Source of the DNA: CAZSBB01 sp964605235
Lineage (GTDB): Bacteria > Planctomycetota > Phycisphaerae > Phycisphaerales > Phycisphaeraceae
Assembly: GCA_964605235.1 (NCBI GenBank)
Contig: CAZSBB010000073.1
Span: 1-9,376, forward strand
Direction of reading: 5' to 3'
Length of the DNA stretch: 9,376 bases
Part shown: positions 1-6,512 of the stretch, piece after piece
Numbering within the stretch: the first letter of the stretch is position 1
Layout of the letters: each line of letters opens with the position of its first letter
Translations under genes and position numbers: made by a program
The notes under the pieces: model-generated
Databases searched by the model: none
Told to the model about the DNA's origin: nothing
What the model saw: only the letters and a program-made list of their open reading frames with translations

Positions 1-67
1 AACCCAGCAGCTGGAACTCCCGGACCAACTGGTCAAGCTGTGTTTTGAGCGTGTACCGATAGCACAT
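1..67 (-). CDS. SOS response-associated peptidase (SRAP/YedK family), N-terminal fragment cut by window edge
   Basis: Reading leftward from an ATG at 67-65, 22 codons run off the window. The protein starts M-C-Y-R-Y-T-L, which matches the hallmark N-terminus of SRAP (YedK/HMCES) proteins, usually MCGRF/YTL. In that family the initiator Met is removed and Cys2 becomes the catalytic residue that forms a thiazolidine crosslink with abasic sites in single-stranded DNA. Here Cys2 and the following R-aromatic-T-L are kept, but the usual Gly3 is Tyr. The next residues (a T-x-L-D-x-L pattern leading into an amphipathic helix) fit the family's first helix. Only a weak Shine-Dalgarno (GAG, 4 nt before ATG) is visible. 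It is divergent from the oxidoreductase gene starting at 216. The identification rests on a short stretch, so it is good but not certain. Confidence 0.7.
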   Translation of the reverse strand, partial: MCYRYTLKTQLDQLVREFQLLG

Positions 68-215
68 GCGCTCGATGGTATCGCACGTCGATCGGGCCGG
101 GAACCGCACCCGCGGGGGCAGTCCGCAGCAATCGCGTAACATGGCAGCTCTGCAGTCCTGTCGTCCGGTGCTGCTAAGCATCAAGCGAATGCTCATCCCC
201 TTGCCTGGAGGCGCC
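68..215. other. divergent intergenic region between SRAP and oxidoreductase genes
   Basis: These 148 bp separate two divergent starts and should hold promoters for both. I could not find a convincing -35/-10 pair on either strand. The only clear signal is the ribosome binding site TGGAGG at 206-211, 4 nt before the ATG at 216. The frame of the downstream gene stays open back to 66, but that extension has no family resemblance. Confidence 0.4.
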
Positions 216-1208
216 ATGCAAGCGATTGTCTGCCCCCGCTATGGCCCGCCGGAAGTCCTGGAACTGCGCGAAGTGCCCACCCCCACGCCTGGCCCGCACG
301 ATGTGCTGATCCGCGTGCAGGCGGCCAGCGTGACCTCCGGCGATGTGCGGGTGCGGAGTTTTACCGGGTTTCCGCCACTGTTCTGGTTGCCCGGTCGTCT
401 CATGTTCGGCGTACGTCGGCCGCGCCATGCGATTCCCGGCAGCGAGTTGGCGGGTGAAGTCACCGCTGTCGGCACTGCGGTGACGCGCTGGCAGGTGGGC
501 GATCAAGTATTCGGCATGACCGGCCTGCAGTTTGGCGCCAACGCGGAATATCTCTGCCTGCCGCAAACCGCGGTGCTGGCGCTGCGGCCATCGACGTTGA
601 CCCCTGAGCAAGCGGCGGCGGTGCCGTTTGGGGCGCTCACGGCGTTGTTCTTCCTGCGGGGGCAGGCCCAGGTGCAACGTGGGCAACGGGTGTTGATCAA
701 CGGCGCCGGCGGCGGCGTCGGGGTGTATGCCGTGCAACTGGCGCGGCAACTGGGCGCGCAGGTCACAGCCGTCTGCAGCACGGGCAAAGTGGAGCTGGTG
801 CGGGAACTGGGCGCTGACGAAGTGATCGACTACACGCAGACGGATTTCACCCGCGGCGCTGCCCGCTATGACGTGATCTTCGACACCGTGGGCACGACGA
901 CCTTCGGCGCCTGTCGCCGGGCGCTGAATCCGCATGGTGTGTACCTGCTTCTGGTCTTTGGCGCCAAGCAAATGGCGCAGATGCTCTGGACGAAGCTGCG
1001 CGGCGGGCCGCGCGTGTGTTGTGCCGTGACGGAGGAGAAGGCCGACGACCTGGCTTACCTGCGCGACCTGCTGGCGACTGGCGCGCTGCGCCCGGTGATC
1101 GACCGGACGTATCCGCTGGCACAGGCGGTCGCGGCGCATCGCTATGTCGAACAGGGCCACAAAGCCGGCGGCTTGGTGCTGACCCTGCCACTCCCGCGCG
1201 GCAACTGA
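216..1208 (+). CDS. zinc-free medium-chain (MDR) NAD(P)H:quinone oxidoreductase-like protein
   Basis: A 330-residue protein of the quinone oxidoreductase branch of the medium-chain dehydrogenase/reductase family, expected to be cytosolic and to transfer hydride from NAD(P)H to quinones or activated alkenes. The N-terminal GroES-like half (about residues 1-125) opens with MQAIVCPRYGPPEVLEL and contains PGSELAG (74-80) and VGDQVFG (94-100). The Rossmann half carries the cofactor-binding motif NGAGGGVG (162-169) and GADEVIDYT (199-207). The catalytic and structural zinc cysteine clusters of alcohol dehydrogenases are absent, which fits zinc-free QOR members. I chose ATG 216 because TGGAGG lies 4 nt upstream and family homology begins there; the frame is open back to 66. 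Substrate is unknown. It stands alone, divergent from the SRAP gene, and is followed by a 210-bp spacer. Confidence 0.88.
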   Translation: MQAIVCPRYGPPEVLELREVPTPTPGPHDVLIRVQAASVTSGDVRVRSFTGFPPLFWLPGRLMFGVRRPRHAIPGSELAGEVTAVGTAVTRWQVGDQVFGMTGLQFGANAEYLCLPQTAVLALRPSTLTPEQAAAVPFGALTALFFLRGQAQVQRGQRVLINGAGGGVGVYAVQLARQLGAQVTAVCSTGKVELVRELGADEVIDYTQTDFTRGAARYDVIFDTVGTTTFGACRRALNPHGVYLLLVFGAKQMAQMLWTKLRGGPRVCCAVTEEKADDLAYLRDLLATGALRPVIDRTYPLAQAVAAHRYVEQGHKAGGLVLTLPLPRGN

Positions 1209-1238
1209 AGCCCAACGATCTCCCGGCAGCCTGTTTCC

Positions 1239-1270
1239 CGCCGTGGCTCAGACGCGGCGTGCTTGCATTT
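1239..1270 (+). terminator. weak possible terminator after the oxidoreductase gene
   Basis: CGCCG (1239-1243) and CGGCG (1255-1259) form a 5-bp stem with an 11-nt loop, followed by a moderately T-rich stretch ending in TTTT (1267-1270 region). The stem is short and the loop long, so this may be chance in GC-rich DNA. Confidence 0.2.
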
Positions 1271-1293
1271 TCTGACCACACAACATGTATAAA
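1263..1293 (+). promoter_or_regulatory. possible sigma70-type promoter upstream of the UroD-family gene
   Basis: TTGCAT (1263-1268) is followed 19 nt later by TATAAA (1288-1293), or 17 nt later by TGTATA (1286-1291). The -10 is good, the -35 is weak. Together with the AT-rich segment 1342-1400 this region is the likely control area for the gene starting at 1419. Confidence 0.25.
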
Positions 1294-1374
1294 ACGGACA
1301 TGCCGAGACGGGCTCCAGTGGGAAATCTGATCCGCGCCGAATTTCCTGATCTTGCAATAAAACACGCTGGTAAT

Positions 1375-1399
1375 AATCAGATTGGATGATATTCTGATT
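1375..1399. promoter_or_regulatory. perfect 7-bp inverted repeat, candidate operator for the UroD-family gene
   Basis: AATCAGA (1375-1381) and TCTGATT (1393-1399) are exact reverse complements separated by 11 nt and end 5 bp before the ribosome binding site. The core CTGAT also occurs at 1327-1331 and 1346-1350, so the motif appears four times within about 75 bp counting both strands. This arrangement suggests a dimeric transcription factor site. The surrounding DNA is much more AT-rich than the flanking genes. No regulator is encoded nearby. Confidence 0.4.
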
Positions 1400-1418
1400 G
1401 TTCTGGAGGTATGAAAAC

Positions 1419-2495
1419 ATGTCTGAAATGACCAGCCGCGAACGTTGGTTGTGCCTGTTGGAAAAGCGCACGCCGGATCGGATTCCCTGCGACTACCAGT
1501 CGGTGTCGGAGTTCAGCGCCAAGTTGATGGCGACGCTGGGGTGTCGGGATTTCCCGGCATTGTGTGGGCGGCTGCACATCGACGCGCCGCTGCATGTGGG
1601 GCCGCGCCTGGTGCATCAGCCATATCCCGATGAGCCGGACCGCGACCTGTGGGGCGTGCGTTACGCGCCGGTGGACTACGGCACGGGCGTGTACCGCGAA
1701 GCAGTGGAGCATCCGCTGGCGCAGGTGCGCAGCGTGCGCGAGGTGGACGCCTATCCCTGGCCGGACCCGGATTGGTTTGATTACAGCACGGTGACGCAGC
1801 AGATTCAGCAGAGCGACGGCACGCGGATTATTTCCGCCGGTTGCTACGAGCCGATGTTGCTGTATGGCTACCTGCGGGGATTGGAGCAATCGTACGAAGA
1901 CCTGTTGGTCGAGCCGGACATCGCCGATGCCATTCTCACGCACCTGTTTGATTTTCACTACGAATACCTGCAGCGAACCTACGCAGCCGGCCAGGGCAGA
2001 ATCGACACCACCAAACTGGCGGAAGACCTGGGCGGGCAATCCGCGCCGATCTTCAGCCTTGACACTTACAAGCGCTTCCTGTTGCCCAATCAGAAGCGCA
2101 TGGCGGACCTGATGCGGCAGCACCACCTGTGGATTTTCTACCACACCGATGGCGCCGCCCGGCCGTTCCTGCCGTACCTCGTGCATGAGGTGGGCATCCA
2201 CATTCTCAATCCCATCCAATGGCGCTGTCCGGGGATGGAGCGCGACGCGCTGGTGCGTGACTTTGGCGCCCATGTGGTCTTTCACGGCGCCATGGACAAC
2301 CAGCAGACGCTGCCTTTTGGAACGGTGGACGACGTGCTGGCGGAGCTGGACGACAACATGCGTTATTTTGCCGACGCCCGGTGGATTTGCGCGCCGTGTC
2401 ACAACATCCAGGCGGTGACGCCGCCGGAGAATGTGATCGCGATGTACGACGCCCTGTGGGAACACGGGCGTCTGCCGGCCGGCGCTGCGGGTTGA
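1419..2495 (+). CDS. uroporphyrinogen decarboxylase-family (UroD/MtaA-like) protein, not HemE
   Basis: A 358-residue cytosolic protein with the UroD/MtaA TIM-barrel signature. The N-terminus has the typical SRERW..L..RTPDRIPCD (residues 6-25), with EDLGGQ at 202-207, a YHTDG motif at 241-245, FHGAMDNQ at 288-295 and CAPCHNIQ at 324-331. True HemE features are not apparent, and the wider family includes corrinoid-dependent methyltransferases and many uncharacterised members. The zinc motif H-x-C of MtaA/MtbA reads H242-T-D244 here, so the first cysteine is missing, although Cys324 and Cys327 lie late in the chain. Methyl transfer of the Mta type is therefore unproven and the substrate unknown. 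I chose ATG 1419 because GGAGGT (1405-1410) sits 8 nt upstream; the frame is open to a TTG at 1398, which overlaps that site. A candidate operator lies just upstream. Confidence 0.85.
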   Translation: MSEMTSRERWLCLLEKRTPDRIPCDYQSVSEFSAKLMATLGCRDFPALCGRLHIDAPLHVGPRLVHQPYPDEPDRDLWGVRYAPVDYGTGVYREAVEHPLAQVRSVREVDAYPWPDPDWFDYSTVTQQIQQSDGTRIISAGCYEPMLLYGYLRGLEQSYEDLLVEPDIADAILTHLFDFHYEYLQRTYAAGQGRIDTTKLAEDLGGQSAPIFSLDTYKRFLLPNQKRMADLMRQHHLWIFYHTDGAARPFLPYLVHEVGIHILNPIQWRCPGMERDALVRDFGAHVVFHGAMDNQQTLPFGTVDDVLAELDDNMRYFADARWICAPCHNIQAVTPPENVIAMYDALWEHGRLPAGAAG

Positions 2496-2506
2496 GGTTG
2501 GTTCAT

Positions 2507-2539
2507 GTAGCCGTGAGCTACCCGCCGGAAAATCCCGGC
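2507..2539. terminator. tandem small hairpins after the UroD-family gene
   Basis: GTAGC-(5 nt)-GCTAC at 2507-2521 is a perfect stem. It is followed at once by GCCGG-(6 nt)-CCGGC at 2524-2539. Neither is followed by a T-run, so this is at best a weak or Rho-assisted 3' end, or an mRNA-stabilising element. Confidence 0.25.
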
Positions 2540-2592
2540 TCCATTAGGATCAGTTGCCAAGGGCATTCCGTGGGGCCGGCTGGGTCGGGCAG

Positions 2593-2598
2593 TACAAT
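2593..2598 (+). promoter_or_regulatory. possible -10 element (TACAAT) directly before the methyltransferase start
   Basis: TACAAT lies 10 nt before the ATG at 2609. Transcription starting about 7 nt downstream of a -10 box would begin at about 2605, giving an almost leaderless message. This would explain the absence of a Shine-Dalgarno sequence. No good -35 is seen at the expected distance. Confidence 0.25.
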
Positions 2599-2608
2599 TG
2601 CCGTGGCT

Positions 2609-3250
2609 ATGGGAACCACACAACACCTGCTGATTGGCGGATTCATCGCGTTGCTGCTGGTGGTGGTGACGTGGCGGCTGGCTTCGCGGCGCCGCGAATT
2701 GCCGTGCCCGGTGTGGCTGCGGTGGATGGTGGAACTGGACAATCCCTTCACCCGCACCAATCGCGCGGCGGTGATAGTCGCGCAGCTTGGCGTGCAGCCG
2801 GGCATGGTCGTCGCGGACCTGGGTTGTGGGCCTGGGCGTTTGACCGTGCCGTTGGCGCAGGCGGTGGGCACAACTGGCAGCGTGACGGCGGTGGATTTGC
2901 AACCGGGCATGCTGCAGCGCGCCCAGCAGCGGGTGGCCGCGGCGGGGCTGGACAATGTGTCATTTATCCAGACGGGCTTGGGCGCCGGCAAGCTGGGACT
3001 GGCACGCTTCGACCGAGCGGTGCTGGTGACCGTGCTGGGGGAAATCCCCGATCAGGAGGCCGCCTTGCGCGAGGTGTTTGCCGCCCTCAAGCCGGGTGGC
3101 ATTCTGTCGGTCACGGAAGTGATTTTCGATCCGCACTTCCAGACGCAAGCAACGGTGCGCCAACGCGCCGCCGCGGTGGGTTTGCAGGAACAGGCATGTT
3201 TCGGCCATCGTCTGGCGTATACGCTGCATCTGCGGCGGCCGGCGCCATGA
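2609..3250 (+). CDS. membrane-anchored class I SAM-dependent methyltransferase
   Basis: A 213-residue protein. Residues 6-22 form a single hydrophobic segment followed by the basic stretch RLASRRR (23-29), so the catalytic domain should sit on the cytoplasmic side of the membrane. The Rossmann-type methyltransferase core follows: motif I VVADLGCGPGRLT (67-79), the acidic ribose-binding Asp96 in VTAVDLQPGM, and the later LKPGG (160-164). The linker ENPFTRTNR-like stretch (LDNPFTRTNR, 43-52) and the tail VTEVIFDPHF (168-177) seem conserved in a group of small anchored bacterial methyltransferases; the substrate is unknown, with lipid or quinone-like acceptors plausible because of the anchor. 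The ATG at 2609 was chosen because the anchor begins there. The frame is open upstream into the UroD-family gene without family resemblance, and no Shine-Dalgarno precedes 2609. GTG 2603 is an alternative. Confidence 0.85.
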   Translation: MGTTQHLLIGGFIALLLVVVTWRLASRRRELPCPVWLRWMVELDNPFTRTNRAAVIVAQLGVQPGMVVADLGCGPGRLTVPLAQAVGTTGSVTAVDLQPGMLQRAQQRVAAAGLDNVSFIQTGLGAGKLGLARFDRAVLVTVLGEIPDQEAALREVFAALKPGGILSVTEVIFDPHFQTQATVRQRAAAVGLQEQACFGHRLAYTLHLRRPAP

Positions 3251-3274
3251 CGTGCGCTAGGCGCCCGCACGAGT
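3248..3274 (+). terminator. hairpin at the end of the methyltransferase gene
   Basis: CGTGCG (3251-3256) and CGCACG (3266-3271) pair perfectly around a 9-nt loop, immediately after the TGA stop. The stop triplet TGA and TCA (3274 region) can extend the stem with a small bulge. No T-tract follows, so classical intrinsic termination is doubtful. A role as a Rho-dependent or stabilising 3' end is possible. Confidence 0.35.
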
Positions 3275-3313
3275 CAGGAGTGGGACGGAAGCAGTGGTTG
3301 AGCTGGGCAAATC

Positions 3314-3342
3314 TTGACCAACCTGAAACGCGCAGTTTAAAT
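3314..3342 (+). promoter_or_regulatory. sigma70-type promoter for pnuC-nadR
   Basis: TTGACC (3314-3319, 5 of 6 consensus bases) is followed after exactly 17 nt by TTAAAT (3337-3342, 4 of 6). Predicted transcription start is about 3349, leaving a 5' leader of roughly 67 nt. It lies in the only spacer upstream of pnuC, after the hairpin that follows the methyltransferase gene. This argues that pnuC-nadR is its own transcription unit. Confidence 0.5.
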
Positions 3343-3415
3343 CTCAGCGCACTGGATGTGGACCAGTTGCGTGAAGGTCAAGCCGGGGCCAGTGTGCTGT
3401 CAGGTGGGGTGCGGG

Positions 3416-4009
3416 ATGATGGAATTGCTGCCGACGATCGTGGAGTGGATTGCAGCGGCGTTCGGCTTTCTTTGCGTGGTGCTGACGATTCGCCGGAACA
3501 TCTGGTGCTGGCCTACCGGGTTGGTGCAGGTGGTGCTGTACATTCTGGTTTTCTTCCACGCCAAGCTGTATTCCGATCTCTTGCTGCATGTCGTTTATGT
3601 GATCATGCAGTTCTACGGCTGGTGGGCCTGGTTGCATGGCGGACGTGAAGGTCGGCCGCTGTCCATTACCCGTCTATCCGGGCAGGCGCTGCTCATCTGG
3701 GTTGCGATTGCCGCCGTGGGAATCGGCGCGCTGGGCTCGGTGATGGCCGGCGCCACGGATGCTTCATTGCCGTACTGGGATGCCGCCACAACGGTGCTCA
3801 GCTTGATCGCGCAGTACCTTCTGGCCCGCAAGGTGCTGGAGAACTGGGCGATCTGGGTGGTGGTCGATGTGTTGTGCGTGGGGATATATCTGTATAAAGC
3901 ACTTTACGTGACTGCAGGGCTTTACGCGGTTTTTCTGGTGCTGGCGGTTTGGGGGTTCGTGGTATGGCTACGAACGTTGCGTCAAGCGGCAAAGGTGGAA
4001 CTGGCCTGA
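3416..4009 (+). CDS. pnuC: nicotinamide riboside transporter PnuC
   Basis: A 197-residue integral membrane protein, the normal size for PnuC, with about seven hydrophobic segments (roughly 8-24, 31-48, 52-72, 88-108, 118-135, 143-160, 163-185). PnuC family signatures are visible: N28-x-x-x-WPTGLVQV (28-39), the YSDLLLHVVYVIMQFYGWWAW region (52-72), and EN-W-IW (142-147) in the second half. PnuC imports nicotinamide riboside by facilitated diffusion, with uptake driven by its phosphorylation inside the cell. Related PnuT proteins carry thiamin, but the NadR-like kinase gene directly downstream and overlapping supports nicotinamide riboside. Two ATGs are adjacent (3416, 3419), and AGGTGG (3402-3407) lies 8 nt before the first. 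The frame is open back to 3356, but that extension is polar and unlike the family. A sigma70-like promoter precedes it. Confidence 0.92.
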   Translation: MMELLPTIVEWIAAAFGFLCVVLTIRRNIWCWPTGLVQVVLYILVFFHAKLYSDLLLHVVYVIMQFYGWWAWLHGGREGRPLSITRLSGQALLIWVAIAAVGIGALGSVMAGATDASLPYWDAATTVLSLIAQYLLARKVLENWAIWVVVDVLCVGIYLYKALYVTAGLYAVFLVLAVWGFVVWLRTLRQAAKVELA

Positions 4010-4977
4010 TTCTGGGCAAGTTCATGCCGCCGCATCTGGGTCATCACTATCTGATTGACTTTGGTCGGCACTATGTTCGTGACCTGACCGTGTTGGTTTG
4101 CACCCGGGCTTGTGAACCACTTGCCGGCAGTCTGCGCTTTAGTTGGATGCACGAAATGTTCAGTCATTCGGGGATCCGGCTCGTGCATGTGACGGATGAT
4201 GTGCCGCAGACGCCGCAGGAGCATCCGGACTTCTGGACCATCTGGCGAGACCTGATCCGGCGTTATGTGCCGGCCGGTCCCGACTACATCTTTGCTTGTG
4301 AATCCTACGGCTTTCCGTTGGCGCAGACGCTGGGCGCGCGATACATCCCTGTAGACCGGGCCCGCGAACTCGTGCCGGTGTCCGCCACCGCCTGTCGACA
4401 TGACCCCTTGGGGAACTGGCAGTATCTGCCTGCTTGCGTTCGTGCCCACTATGTCAAGCGGATCTGTCTGTTTGGACCGGAATCAACCGGCAAAACCACG
4501 CTGGCGGCACGGCTGGCGCGCCACTTCAATACGGTATGGGTCGGCGAGCACGCACGCCCTTTGCTTGATCACAAAGCGGGTGTGTGTGAGGCCGAAGACA
4601 TACCGCTGATCGCCCGGGGACAGGTGGCTGCAGAAGCGGCTTTGGCGCGGCAGGCCAATCGCGTTTTGCTGTGCGACACTGATCCGCTGTTGACCTGCGT
4701 GTGGAGCGAAGTGTTGTTTGGCAGTTGTTCCCAAAGTTTGAAAGAGCTGGCGCGGGCACAACACTATGACTTGTATTTCCTGATGAATATTGACGTGCCC
4801 TGGGTCAACGATGGGCAGCGCTACTTGGCGCATGCGCGACAGGATTTCTTGGCCCGTTGTCAGGCAATCCTGGAAGCGGAGCAACGTTCGTATGTCACGC
4901 TTTCAGGTTCCTGGGATGCACGGTTCGAGCAGGCGGTGGCACACATCCAGCAGTTGATTGACAAGCTGCCGACGTAA
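3964..4977 (+). CDS. nadR: NadR-like bifunctional NMN adenylyltransferase / ribosylnicotinamide kinase
   Basis: A 337-residue cytosolic protein. The N-terminal nucleotidyltransferase domain (about 13-165) has GKFMPPHLGH (18-27) with the H-x-G-H motif at 24-27, and VSATACR (139-145) in the position of the family's ISxTxxR motif. The C-terminal kinase domain (about 165-337) has the P-loop GPESTGKTT (171-179), a Walker B-like LLCDTD (235-240), and PWVNDGQR (279-286) typical of NadR-type kinases. It should phosphorylate imported nicotinamide riboside to NMN and adenylylate it to NAD. The N-terminal helix-turn-helix repressor of the enterobacterial NadR is absent, so a regulatory DNA-binding role is unlikely. 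ATG 3964 overlaps pnuC by 46 nt, suggesting translational coupling. GGGGG at 3951-3955 is a modest Shine-Dalgarno. The stop is 17 bp from the convergent fhcA stop. Confidence 0.92.
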   Translation: MATNVASSGKGGTGLILGKFMPPHLGHHYLIDFGRHYVRDLTVLVCTRACEPLAGSLRFSWMHEMFSHSGIRLVHVTDDVPQTPQEHPDFWTIWRDLIRRYVPAGPDYIFACESYGFPLAQTLGARYIPVDRARELVPVSATACRHDPLGNWQYLPACVRAHYVKRICLFGPESTGKTTLAARLARHFNTVWVGEHARPLLDHKAGVCEAEDIPLIARGQVAAEAALARQANRVLLCDTDPLLTCVWSEVLFGSCSQSLKELARAQHYDLYFLMNIDVPWVNDGQRYLAHARQDFLARCQAILEAEQRSYVTLSGSWDARFEQAVAHIQQLIDKLPT

Positions 4978-4994
4978 TGTGCCCGAGCGGTTTG

Positions 4995-6512
4995 CTATGC
5001 CACATGCACCAGACGCTGGGCGCGAGCAATCGTGGATTGGGCCACCAACTCCCCATCCCGCACCAGCACAACCCCACCCTTGAGCACCAGGCGCGGCCGA
5101 GTGAACATCGCCTGCGGATCCCCCGGCTCGTCCCGGTAAATCGTCACGTCCGCATCCGCGCCCACGCCCAGATGGCCTTTGCGTTGTTGCAATCCCAATG
5201 CCCTGGCGGGTGCGGCCCGGGTGAGGATGGCGATGTCGTACAGCGTCATCTCCCGGCTGACATTCCCCAGATCGCACTCCGTCCGCGCTGCTTTGTGCGC
5301 TGTGGCGAGCTGTTCATCGCGGCGGGACTTGCTCATGAGCTGGGCGATCAGCAGCGGATAGTTCAGGAACGACCCGCCGTTGGGATGGTCGATGGTCAGC
5401 GCGAATTGCCACAAGTCATCCGCCTTGAGCGCCAGTTCCAATCCCGTCGCCCATTGCAGGCTGTGCGAGGCGCTGCGCGGCGAATGCACCAGCGGCATCA
5501 GCCCGAAGCAATCCTCGTTGCCGCTTTCATGAAACACCGCCGGCGTGGAGGGTTTGCCCACGGCCCGGTACAGCGCGTGTTCCAGCGGCAAATCGGCGGT
5601 GGCGGTGAACGCCGGGCCGAACGCCACCAGCCCCAGGTCAGCGGTGACTTCTCGGTGGTCGCGCAGGTGGTCGAGCAACGGTTCCACGCTGGTGCGAAAG
5701 CTGCCGCGCTTATTTTTGCCGTAGCAGTAGTACTGCAGATGCGCCAGATGGCAGCGTCGCCCCGCCAGCGCGCGCAGCATGGTCGCAGTGATCTCCACAT
5801 TGCCCGGCTCACCCAGACAGGGACCATGGATGTGGATGGGGTGCGGCAGGTGCAGTTCTTCCTGCGCTTCGGTCAGCAGTTCCAGCATCGCCCGCGGCGA
5901 CAGGCCGGTGTCCGGCACGGTCTGGTCGATGTCATCCACATGATGCAGCGTCGGCTCCCGTCGCCAGAGCGCGACCGCTGCCGGGTTGACCGCTTTGAGT
6001 CCATAGGCGCGATGCTGCTGGATGAGTTGACGCAGCAGGGCGAGGGCGGCTGGGCGATCGCGCTGGCGCAGATGGGTGATGACGCCTTCATGATTGCCCA
6101 CCAGCAGCAGCAGCCCGGTGTCGAGCTGCGTCATGGCGTCCAGTTGCAGGTGCGCCAGCTCCGCGCCGCCGGGCGGAACCGCCGGCTCGATGGCGGTGGT
6201 GTAGCCGAGCGCTGCATAGAGCGCGCTGGTGGCGGACGCGGTGGGGACGACTTCGTGATAGCCCGCCGCCGACTGCAGCCGACGTGCGGTGTTGACCGCC
6301 AGCGAAGCGATGTGGCTGTGCATCTCCACGCCGCCGGGCATGATGACGCAGCCGGTGGCGTCAATCTGTTTAGCTGCAGCGCGAAGTTGAGGATCGCCGG
6401 GCGGGGCGATGACTTGGCCGTCCTGCAGCCAGAGGTCGCAGGGAGAGCCATCGCATTGCTGGACGGGGTCGTACAGCTTGCCGCCGTGGATGTGGGTCAA
6501 TGGGCTGCTCAT
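4995..6512 (-). CDS. fhcA: formylmethanofuran dehydrogenase-type subunit A (FhcA, metal-dependent amidohydrolase)
   Basis: A 505-residue cytosolic amidohydrolase-superfamily protein, somewhat shorter than typical FwdA/FhcA (about 550). In the bacterial Fhc complex this subunit hydrolyses the N-formyl group of formyl-methylofuran to formate, completing H4MPT-linked formaldehyde oxidation. Metal-site candidates are intact: the H65-x-H67 of VEMHSH, Lys173 in GLKAVNP (family position of the carboxylated lysine), HIHGPCLG (227-234), HLAHLQ (255-260) and Asp375 in TIDHPNGG. Strand 1 (THIHGGKLYDP) and the C-terminal KGHLGVGADADVTIY (445-459) are typical for the superfamily. Its ATG overlaps the fhcB stop as ATGA, and a GAAAGG lies about 11 nt upstream. 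The fhcD and fhcC genes expected next in proteobacterial clusters are not downstream; nadR converges instead. Dihydroorotase/hydantoinase is the alternative, but is less likely given the HIHGPCLG and NPNGGSFLNYP-like motifs. Confidence 0.9.
   Translation of the reverse strand: MSSPLTHIHGGKLYDPVQQCDGSPCDLWLQDGQVIAPPGDPQLRAAAKQIDATGCVIMPGGVEMHSHIASLAVNTARRLQSAAGYHEVVPTASATSALYAALGYTTAIEPAVPPGGAELAHLQLDAMTQLDTGLLLLVGNHEGVITHLRQRDRPAALALLRQLIQQHRAYGLKAVNPAAVALWRREPTLHHVDDIDQTVPDTGLSPRAMLELLTEAQEELHLPHPIHIHGPCLGEPGNVEITATMLRALAGRRCHLAHLQYYCYGKNKRGSFRTSVEPLLDHLRDHREVTADLGLVAFGPAFTATADLPLEHALYRAVGKPSTPAVFHESGNEDCFGLMPLVHSPRSASHSLQWATGLELALKADDLWQFALTIDHPNGGSFLNYPLLIAQLMSKSRRDEQLATAHKAARTECDLGNVSREMTLYDIAILTRAAPARALGLQQRKGHLGVGADADVTIYRDEPGDPQAMFTRPRLVLKGGVVLVRDGELVAQSTIARAQRLVHVA

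Noticed and set aside
174..1160. Minus-strand open frame of 328 codons
   Set aside because: Antisense to the quinone oxidoreductase-like gene, His/Arg/Gln-rich, no recognisable motif.
1352..1377. TTGCAA and AATAAT as a promoter for the UroD-family gene
   Set aside because: The spacer is only 14 nt, too short for a normal sigma70 promoter.
1377..2465. Minus-strand open frame of 362 codons
   Set aside because: Antisense to the UroD-family gene, with no family features and shadow-type composition.
3247..3648. ATG overlapping the methyltransferase stop (ATGA), open for 133 codons
   Set aside because: Most of it lies in another frame of pnuC and the peptide has no recognisable domain; the pnuC promoter and the hairpin occupy its first part.
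4978..4994. Bidirectional terminator between convergent nadR and fhcA
   Set aside because: The 17-bp gap has no inverted repeat or T-run that I can see.
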